This document shows, piece after piece, positions 20,252 through 26,515 of a stretch of DNA of 26,515 nt. Origin of the DNA: a virus; IMG/VR virus record IMGVR_UViG_3300010885_015140, positions 1 through 26,515 of that record, one strand, 5' to 3'. The notes under the pieces were generated by a model that searched no databases, had not been told where the DNA came from, and saw only the letters and a list, made by a program, of their open reading frames with translations. A program made the position numbers and the translations under genes. Within the stretch, counting starts at the first letter, position 1; every line of letters starts with the position of its first letter.

Positions 20252-21097
20252 TTATGCAAGCCCCGGCAAACTCATTTGGTCAAGCAATTCCATACAACGG
20301 CGCGGTAATGAATATGTTGAGCCGGGGTAGAAATCATCGCCTGTTTGATTGCGAGAAATTACACTCATCGCGCCTCGTTGTGTTTGCCATAAATGGCGCA
20401 CGATTTCAAGCACACCTTGCTTTGCTGCTGCTGGTGGATTGATAAAGCCCGAAACATACGAAACTTCGATGTTGTTAGCACCCGGTGCCCAAATACCAAA
20501 GTAGTTAGGACCTGCGATTGAACCTGTAGTAATGCGTGAGATGCGCTGACCTGTTGGATCAAGTGAGTAATTTTCAGATGTAAGCAAAGTTCCGCTTTCA
20601 TATACTGAAGTAATACTCATTGCTCGTGGGTTGCGTAAGCGAATAATATCTGTATTGCCATCATATAATTCATTGGTAAATACTTGGCGGCCTAGAACGC
20701 AACCAACATAATTTTCAGCCAAATCAGATGCAGCATCAATGAAACGGCGAAGTTCCTCATCTAAATCAGTATTAGCAGCAGGGATATTCAAGTGAGCCTT
20801 TACTTCATCAAGGGCCACGATTGAAAGATGTGTGCCGTCACGAACAGTAAAATCATCTTGATAAGCTGAAGCATTGGTGCCTGTGGCAACCCAACGGATA
20901 AGATAGCGCCCTGAAGTTGTTGGCGTGAAGCTGACATCATAAAGACCAGTACCTGAATTAGTAACCGATGGGATTGATGTAGTTCCATCAGGTGCCGTAA
21001 TAGTTGCAACAACGGTAGTTGCATTGGCTGGTGCGCCTGCAGTATTGGTGATTGTTACTCCAAGAGCAACAACATCGCCTAGATCATAAACTGCCAT
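20252..21097 (-). CDS. Ig-like domain fused to gp6-like head-tail connector
   Basis: 281 residues, ATG start in a TAATG overlap. Residues 1-90 are an Ig-like/macroglobulin-type beta domain (ALGVTITNTAGAPANATTVVATITAPDGT and SGTGLYDVSFTPTTSGRYLIRW). From residue ~95 the protein becomes the helical gp6-like connector: LDEVKAHLNIPAANTDLDEELRRFIDAASDLAENYVG, then a beta insertion and a final helical part (VLEIVRHLWQTQRG). gp6-like proteins build the ring under the portal. The added Ig-like domain would project outwards and may bind surfaces. Fusion with the connector rather than with a capsid or tube protein is uncommon. Confidence 0.78.
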   Translation of the reverse strand: MAVYDLGDVVALGVTITNTAGAPANATTVVATITAPDGTTSIPSVTNSGTGLYDVSFTPTTSGRYLIRWVATGTNASAYQDDFTVRDGTHLSIVALDEVKAHLNIPAANTDLDEELRRFIDAASDLAENYVGCVLGRQVFTNELYDGNTDIIRLRNPRAMSITSVYESGTLLTSENYSLDPTGQRISRITTGSIAGPNYFGIWAPGANNIEVSYVSGFINPPAAAKQGVLEIVRHLWQTQRGAMSVISRNQTGDDFYPGSTYSLPRRCMELLDQMSLPGLA

Positions 21098-21363
21098 TAT
21101 CTACCTTTCATACTTGGTGTAGCCAAAATTCGGGATTTCATACCTATCTTGCTTCCGGCTGGAATTGGGGTAGATGTCATATTTGGCGTTGCTATAACAC
21201 GGGGTTTACTGTTTCCGCGACTTGAATAATAATTGTATGTTACAAATGATTCGTTATATCTAACTTGTGGTTCGTTGTATCTGTAATGATAAACAGTTGA
21301 ATCGCTAGACTCGCGATACATCATTTGTGAAGTAGCAACATTTCTTGGTTTCATATCAACCAT
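21097..21363 (-). CDS. Hypothetical triple-repeat protein (K-x-R-x-x-A-T-x-x-M)
   Basis: 88 residues, ATG at 21363 with AAAGGAG upstream and an 8-base overlap with the glycosyltransferase gene. The motif KPRNVATSQM (5-14) returns as KPRVIATPNM (53-62) and KSRILATPSM (76-85). Between the first two lies a Tyr/Glu-rich stretch with its own repeat (YRYNEPQ, RYNESF). The net charge is strongly basic. Three equal short repeats suggest three equal binding sites, perhaps on a symmetric partner such as a capsid or neck ring. No family is recognised. Confidence 0.6.
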   Translation of the reverse strand: MVDMKPRNVATSQMMYRESSDSTVYHYRYNEPQVRYNESFVTYNYYSSRGNSKPRVIATPNMTSTPIPAGSKIGMKSRILATPSMKGR

Positions 21364-22408
21364 TTGTTGCTCCTTTGTAATGCTCTAAGTTTTCTTTTAA
21401 GCGTTCAATCCACGGTGCAAGTTCGATTGCTCTTAATCCTTGTTCTAAAGCCTTTTTGTAATTGCCTAGATTATACGCCGAAATTGCGATTAAATCGTGT
21501 GGCAAGTATCCCCAAGCATCTGATTCTACTAGATATTCGAGCGGTTGGTGAGTTATTTTTAGAACAGAATGAGCCATTGCATAGCAATCGAGCCATTGAC
21601 CTTTTGAATAGTAATACTCTGCTAAATCAACCCTTGGCTCACGGCTTATGGGAGATTCGGCGATTGCTTTGAGCAACCAACTTTCTTGATTGTCGTGATC
21701 CATTTTGGCGAGATAGCGCATAGATGCAGCTCTTTCGGGCTTCCATACTGCCTTTGGTAAAGATAGATGGCGCTTAAATTGAGCAATCGCCTCGGTGTAA
21801 TGATTGTTGAAAAATAATTCGCGAGCATAATAAAAAGCATTGCGGTCATTGTCGGGGTCCTCTTGAATTGCAAGGCGCAACAACGGGTAATACTGCCCAC
21901 GAGATTTCTCATTATCAGGGTGATGGTGAATTTCCAAATCAATCCACGCCTGAGATTCCTCACCGCTTGGGGTAAGTGTCTCGTGAACTGGATGCTTCCA
22001 ACGATAACCATTACGGGTGTGAATCTTATCCCCACCGTATGTAAGCCCCGTGGAGCCATCAGGATTCCAGCTCCAAGTGTATTTATATCTTGGGCGCATA
22101 ATCCCGTCAGGTACGGCTTCTAGGGCTTGGCGCCAGCCTTCCTTAAGAATCTCATCCATATCAAGGGCGATTGCGTAATCAATATCGTTAGGCAAGGCTG
22201 CTAAAGCTGCATTACGGGCATCATCAAAGCGCCACGGATTGATGCCAATCTTGATGACATTGATGCCGTAATTCTTGGCATATTTAACGGTTGAATCGGT
22301 TGAGCCGGTATCTGCAATAAGTAAATAGTCAGCATCTTTGGCAGATTGATACCAGCGTTCAACAAATTGTGCTTCATTGAGAGCAATGGTGTAAACGGCT
22401 ATTTTCAT
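21356..22408 (-). CDS. GT2-family glycosyltransferase with helical-repeat tail
   Basis: 350 residues from the ATG at 22408 (GGGGG four bases upstream). Residues 1-110 are a GT-A nucleotide-sugar domain: KIAVYTIALNEAQFVERW, ADTGSTDSTV, FDDARNAALAALP and the metal-binding DMD at 83-85. From about residue 170 the protein becomes helical repeats of TPR type (NDRNAFYYARELFFNNHYTEAIAQFKRHL and later units). Bacterial relatives of this build add sugars to lipids or proteins. In a phage structural cluster, possible targets are the glycine-rich fibres, the tail or the phage-modified host wall. No signal peptide. Confidence 0.82.
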   Translation of the reverse strand: MKIAVYTIALNEAQFVERWYQSAKDADYLLIADTGSTDSTVKYAKNYGINVIKIGINPWRFDDARNAALAALPNDIDYAIALDMDEILKEGWRQALEAVPDGIMRPRYKYTWSWNPDGSTGLTYGGDKIHTRNGYRWKHPVHETLTPSGEESQAWIDLEIHHHPDNEKSRGQYYPLLRLAIQEDPDNDRNAFYYARELFFNNHYTEAIAQFKRHLSLPKAVWKPERAASMRYLAKMDHDNQESWLLKAIAESPISREPRVDLAEYYYSKGQWLDCYAMAHSVLKITHQPLEYLVESDAWGYLPHDLIAISAYNLGNYKKALEQGLRAIELAPWIERLKENLEHYKGATNG

Positions 22409-22425
22409 CAATCCCCCTGTAAAAA

Positions 22426-22599
22426 TTATTCGGCTATGACCTCGGCTGCTGGTTCATCTAAAATTGTTTCTTGGATCAAAACATAATCGCCTTGACCGCA
22501 AACATTGCACTTTGTAACCACTTGAGCATCCTCGGCATTGCGAGTTTCAATATAGTAATGTGTGCAACAAGTTGAGTTATATTCGTATTTGATAGCCAT
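22426..22599 (-). CDS. Hypothetical 57-residue zinc-ribbon protein
   Basis: ATG at 22599 with AAGGAG upstream. The product has a CC pair at 11-12 near HYY and a CNVCG pair at 31-34, which can form one zinc ribbon, then a beta strand (DYVLIQETIL) and an acidic tail. It sits between the first glycine-rich fibre gene and the glycosyltransferase gene. Function unknown. Confidence 0.6.
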   Translation of the reverse strand: MAIKYEYNSTCCTHYYIETRNAEDAQVVTKCNVCGQGDYVLIQETILDEPAAEVIAE

Positions 22600-22608
22600 A
22601 ATCACTCC

Positions 22609-23448
22609 TTAGTAGTAAAGATAAACAACGCCGTTACCGCCTGTACCAGCAAGTCCTAGTGTTGAGGCACCTCCGCCACCACCGCCACCTGTGCCACCGT
22701 TGCCGCCATTATTTGCAGAAGCATTTGAACCAGCGCCAGTGTATCCAGCGCCTCCACCACCACCACCAAAAGTTATTCCTGTACCACCCGCTCCAGTACC
22801 ACCAGCAAAAAAGTCACCAGTGCCGCCAGCACCTGAAATATTTATTCCTACGGTTCCAGTTGCTCCACCGCCACCGCAAATCAACCCACGACCACCAGCG
22901 TTAGCGGTTTGGTTTCCAGTTGTAGTTGTAATTCCACCAGCACCACCAGTACAAACTCCAGCTCCAGGCAAAATTCCAATTGAGCTACCACCACCACTTG
23001 CATATCCAATGGCTCCTTGGGTACCAGCAGCGGGCGCTCCAGTATAAGAAACATTTCCAACAGCACTTCCAGTTGTTGTAGCACCAGCACCACCGCCACC
23101 AGTGGGCGCTCCACTACCACCGCCGCCACCAGCAATAACCATTCCATAAATAGATGAAGTACCAGTCGCGCCAGCACCATTCACTGAAGTTCCAACACCG
23201 CCAGTTCCAACAGTCACGGCATTTGTAATATAAGTCCAACCAGCAGAATAACCACCTGCGCCACCACCACCTCCTCCACCTGTAGTCTGTGTGCCTCCTG
23301 CTCCACCACCGCCAATAACAACTGCATAAATGCGGTTAATACCTGTTGGGATTACAACAGATGTTGATGAGGCAGTAAAAGTTTGTTGCAGCTTTAATCC
23401 ATAAGGGGAATCAGTAAATGATGAATTTGAATAAATAGTTGCGCTCAT
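22609..23448 (-). CDS. Glycine-rich adhesin-like protein 1 of 3
   Basis: 279 residues, ATG with GGAG upstream. The N-terminal ~45 residues form a beta cap (PYGLKLQQTFTASSTSVVIPTGINRIYAVVIGG). The rest is one long glycine-rich region with runs of up to seven Gly (for example GGGGGGGAGGYSAGW), ending GVVYLYY. This matches the Gly-rich domain family and recalls the polyglycine-II sandwich of receptor-binding phage tip proteins such as S16 gp38. It is the most diverged of three tandem paralogs. It may bind host surface glycans or protein, but receptor binding is inferred. Confidence 0.75.
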   Translation of the reverse strand: MSATIYSNSSFTDSPYGLKLQQTFTASSTSVVIPTGINRIYAVVIGGGGAGGTQTTGGGGGGGAGGYSAGWTYITNAVTVGTGGVGTSVNGAGATGTSSIYGMVIAGGGGGSGAPTGGGGAGATTTGSAVGNVSYTGAPAAGTQGAIGYASGGGSSIGILPGAGVCTGGAGGITTTTGNQTANAGGRGLICGGGGATGTVGINISGAGGTGDFFAGGTGAGGTGITFGGGGGGAGYTGAGSNASANNGGNGGTGGGGGGGASTLGLAGTGGNGVVYLYY

Positions 23449-23475
23449 AGTTCTCCATTGTATAGCAATTAAAAT

Positions 23476-24375
23476 TTAATAAAAAAGGTAAAGAATCCCT
23501 GCGCCACCTGATCCCGGTGTAACACCGCTACCGCCTCCACCACCACCAAGCCCACCAGCACCAGCAACTGTTCCTGAAGCAGTATTGCCGTTGCCTGCAA
23601 TACCTGCTCCACCGCCGCCTGCACCATTTGTACCTGTGCCAGTAGAACCCGAACCACCAGTTGTAATTGCACCAGTAAGGATGTTGATTCCAGTACCACC
23701 AGCACCACCTGTACGAGTACCAGTTGTTGTGCTTGCGCTTCCACCACCACCACCAACTAAACCATTACCGCCAGCACCACCTGTATTAGTTGTTGTGCCA
23801 GTAAAAGAACTGCCAGCGCCACCACCACCTGAAATTCCATCGCCACCACCACCTGCAGTACCGTTAGCGCTACGTGGTAAGCCCGATCCTGCACCGCTTC
23901 CATTGAATCCTTTGTAATTATTTGCGGCACTTCCTCCTAGCCCGCTAGGGATTCCCCAGTAATTTGTTGAACCGCTAGAAGCACCGCCACCACCGCCAAT
24001 AAACGGACTAACACCGTCACCGCCGCCACCACCGCCAGCAATAATGTTTCCGTATCGTGTGTAGTTACCAACGCTAGTAGCGCTACCAGTTCCAACTATG
24101 CAAGTGCTGTTTGCTAAAGTCCAGCCCCAAGCGACACCACCTGCACCGCCACTATATGTTGCAGCACCACCACCACCACCGCCAACTGCTATTGCATAAA
24201 CCCAAGTAACGCCAGCAGGAATTGTGACTGACGTAGTTCCAGCGTTGATTGTTTGTTTAAGTTGTAAGCCGTAAGGTATTTTAAAATGCGTATTAGCAAA
24301 AGGGGTTACAGAAGCGCTCTGCAAACTATTTGAAACTGAATTGCCAGCTTGTCCTCTGCGATTTGGATTAGTCAT
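23476..24375 (-). CDS. Glycine-rich adhesin-like protein 2 of 3
   Basis: 299 residues, ATG with GGAG upstream. N-terminal residues 1-36 are polar (NPNRRGQAGNSVSN), then comes the beta cap (PYGLQLKQTINAGTTSVTIPAGVTWVYAIAVGG). A shared block WGWTLANSTCIVGTG and GNYTRYGNIIAGGGG, Gly runs with variable loops (PFIG, NYWGIPSG, GFNGSG), and a GILYLFY end follow. The loops between fixed Gly frames differ from the neighbour copy, as expected for a receptor-binding surface under selection. It lies 9 bases from copy 3 and 27 from copy 1. Confidence 0.78.
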   Translation of the reverse strand: MTNPNRRGQAGNSVSNSLQSASVTPFANTHFKIPYGLQLKQTINAGTTSVTIPAGVTWVYAIAVGGGGGGAATYSGGAGGVAWGWTLANSTCIVGTGSATSVGNYTRYGNIIAGGGGGGDGVSPFIGGGGGASSGSTNYWGIPSGLGGSAANNYKGFNGSGAGSGLPRSANGTAGGGGDGISGGGGAGSSFTGTTTNTGGAGGNGLVGGGGGSASTTTGTRTGGAGGTGINILTGAITTGGSGSTGTGTNGAGGGGAGIAGNGNTASGTVAGAGGLGGGGGGSGVTPGSGGAGILYLFY

Positions 24376-24384
24376 ATTTGCTCC

Positions 24385-25308
24385 CTAGTAGAAAAGGTAA
24401 AGAATCCCTGCGCCGCCTGCGCCGCCTGTTGCACCTGTACCGCTACCACCGCCACCGCCACCAAGACCACCTGCACCGCCAGTATTTCCTGATGCAGCAG
24501 AACCATTACTTACAATCCCTGCTCCACCACCACCTGAACCATTGTTATTTGTACCAGTTGAACCAGCACCACCAGTTGTTACTGCACCTGTCAGGATATT
24601 GATTCCGTTACCACCTGTACCACCTGTGCGAGAGCCTGAACCGATTGACTGCCCACCGCCACCACCTGCTAAACCTGAACCGCCGTTGCCACCTGTGGAA
24701 GTTACGGATGTTCCTTGTCCACCACCACCACCACCTGAAATACCATTGCCGCCATTACCTGCACGAGTTGCTGTGATGCTTGAATAACCACCGCCAGCGC
24801 CACCGCCATTTGTACCATCTAAAGTTATGGATGAACCACCAATACCATTTGGTATGCCCCAATAATTAGTTCCACCCGAAGCACCGCTTTGAGCATAGTT
24901 TGCACCGCCACCTGCACCACCAAGTGTTCCGCTAGTAGCACCTGTTGCGCCGCTACCAGCAATAATATTTCCATAGCGTGTGTAGTTACCAGATGCACCT
25001 GAAGCACCGCCTGTGCCTACAATGCAAGTTGAGTTTGCAAGAGTCCATCCCCAAGCAATACCACCTGCACCAGCACCACCTGCACCTGAAGATGTTGAAC
25101 CACCACCGCCACCACCAACTGCGATGGCATACACAAATGTTATTCCAGCAGGGATTGTGACTGATGTTGTGCCAGCATTGATTGTTTGTTGTAAGAGCAA
25201 ACCGTATGGCAAAATAAAAGATGTATTGGCAAATGGAGTATCTGAATCGCCTCTGCCTTCAGTTGAAACAGGCGCACCTACTTGCCCTCTGCGACTGGCA
25301 TTAGACAT
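24385..25308 (-). CDS. Glycine-rich adhesin-like protein 3 of 3
   Basis: 307 residues, ATG in a TAATG overlap with the upstream virion-type gene. The beta cap (PYGLLLQQTINAGTTSVTIPAGITFVYAIAVGG), the block GIAWGWTLANSTCIVGTG and GNYTRYGNIIAG, and the GILYLFY end are shared almost word for word with copy 2. The Gly frames in between carry different loops (SGTLGGAGGGANYAQSGAS and others). It is the first copy to be translated. The near-identical ends of copies 2 and 3 leave room for recombination that shuffles the variable middle. Confidence 0.78.
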   Translation of the reverse strand: MSNASRRGQVGAPVSTEGRGDSDTPFANTSFILPYGLLLQQTINAGTTSVTIPAGITFVYAIAVGGGGGGSTSSGAGGAGAGGIAWGWTLANSTCIVGTGGASGASGNYTRYGNIIAGSGATGATSGTLGGAGGGANYAQSGASGGTNYWGIPNGIGGSSITLDGTNGGGAGGGYSSITATRAGNGGNGISGGGGGGQGTSVTSTGGNGGSGLAGGGGGQSIGSGSRTGGTGGNGINILTGAVTTGGAGSTGTNNNGSGGGGAGIVSNGSAASGNTGGAGGLGGGGGGSGTGATGGAGGAGILYLFY

Positions 25309-25670
25309 TACGAAATCCTGTTTACATAACCTGAAATTGTAATAACTGAAGCAGTTGCAGCAAAAGCATAAGTTGTTGTTGCAACTGAACCTGTACCAGT
25401 AAGAGGAAGGCCAGCAACGATAAGAACATCGCCTGACTGTGGCGCAAGAGTAATTGGCTTAGAGTTTTGTGGAGAGGAAGTGCCACCAAATTGAACCGTC
25501 AAAAGAACTGGCGATGTTGAAGTATTATTGGCATACAACCAAATTTCATCAATAATAGATGAGGAAGTTCCAGTTGCGTGAATAGTTGTGCCAGTTGAAG
25601 CCGTAGCTGCAACTGTTATTGGCTGACCTACAGTTGATCCTGATAGAAGTATCTTGGAATATGTTGCCAT
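25308..25670 (-). CDS. Small beta-rich virion-type protein
   Basis: 120 residues, ATG with AAGGAT upstream. The sequence is all beta and Thr/Ser-rich (MATYSKILLSGSTVGQPITV, then DEIWLYANNTSTSPVLLTVQFGG and SGDVLIVAGLPLTGTG). This plan is common in small phage structural proteins encoded with tail fibres, and may form a trimeric or decoration unit. It sits between the collagen-like fibre gene and glycine-rich copy 3, with a TAATG overlap to the latter. No named family can be asserted. Confidence 0.68.
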   Translation of the reverse strand: MATYSKILLSGSTVGQPITVAATASTGTTIHATGTSSSIIDEIWLYANNTSTSPVLLTVQFGGTSSPQNSKPITLAPQSGDVLIVAGLPLTGTGSVATTTYAFAATASVITISGYVNRIS

Positions 25671-25680
25671 TTATTTATCC

Positions 25681-26515
<835 letters not shown>

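Noticed and set aside
22659-25160. Long plus-strand reading frames rich in Pro, His, Leu and Gln opposite the glycine-rich genes
   Set aside because: They are mirror images of the Gly codons on the minus strand (GGN read backwards gives Pro and similar). They have no ribosome binding sites and no fold-like composition.

Overview
The window looks like part of a tailed, long-tailed (siphovirus-type) bacteriophage genome. A WhiB-family iron-sulfur regulator, found only in Actinobacteria and their phages, points to an actinobacterial host. The base composition looks moderate to AT-leaning rather than GC-rich, which would fit the low-GC freshwater actinobacteria, although the exact host is an inference. 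Almost all genes lie on the minus strand, so they read from right to left. No integrase, terminase, portal or capsid gene is present. The head genes presumably lie beyond the right edge, upstream in transcription.

Right part (26515 to 12128, minus strand, late genes). In reading order it holds a collagen-like fibre protein (cut by the window edge), a small virion-type protein, three tandem glycine-rich adhesin-like proteins and a small zinc ribbon. A GT2 glycosyltransferase with a helical-repeat tail and a small triple-repeat protein follow. Next come an Ig-like/gp6-like head-tail connector fusion, a tail terminator, a 60-residue protein, the tail tube protein and a gp10-like protein. The tail assembly chaperone has a textbook -1 frameshift site. 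It is followed by a short tape measure, a distal tail protein, a fibre with an S74 chaperone domain, and a lysis cassette (TM/coiled-coil protein, CHAP endolysin, holin). A DUF6378-like protein is last.

Middle (10598 to 12065, plus strand). Eight very small genes are stitched together by TAATG stop/start overlaps or short overlaps. They end at a strong bidirectional terminator (12073-12113) that separates them from the converging late genes.

Left part (10386 to 46, minus strand, DNA metabolism). It begins with an HslV/proteasome-like N-terminal-threonine peptidase. Then come a Holliday-junction-resolvase-like nuclease, WhiB fused to a helix-turn-helix, a secreted lysozyme-like protein and a Cas4-like Fe-S exonuclease. 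An SSB-like protein and a compact tRNA-like cloverleaf follow. A zinc-ribbon gene overlaps a Mom-like DNA-modification gene, as in the com-mom operon of phage Mu. Another PD-(D/E)XK nuclease, a primase-polymerase/helicase, a GTAC-rich control region, a zinc-ribbon/HTH protein and two HNH-type endonucleases complete it. Together these supply priming, unwinding, recombination, Holliday-junction or branched-DNA cutting, and base modification against host restriction.

Genes are packed with 1-14 base overlaps (TAATG, ATGA, GTGA). Many ribosome binding sites carry a GGGGG core. Several true genes are below 60 codons and are added here.
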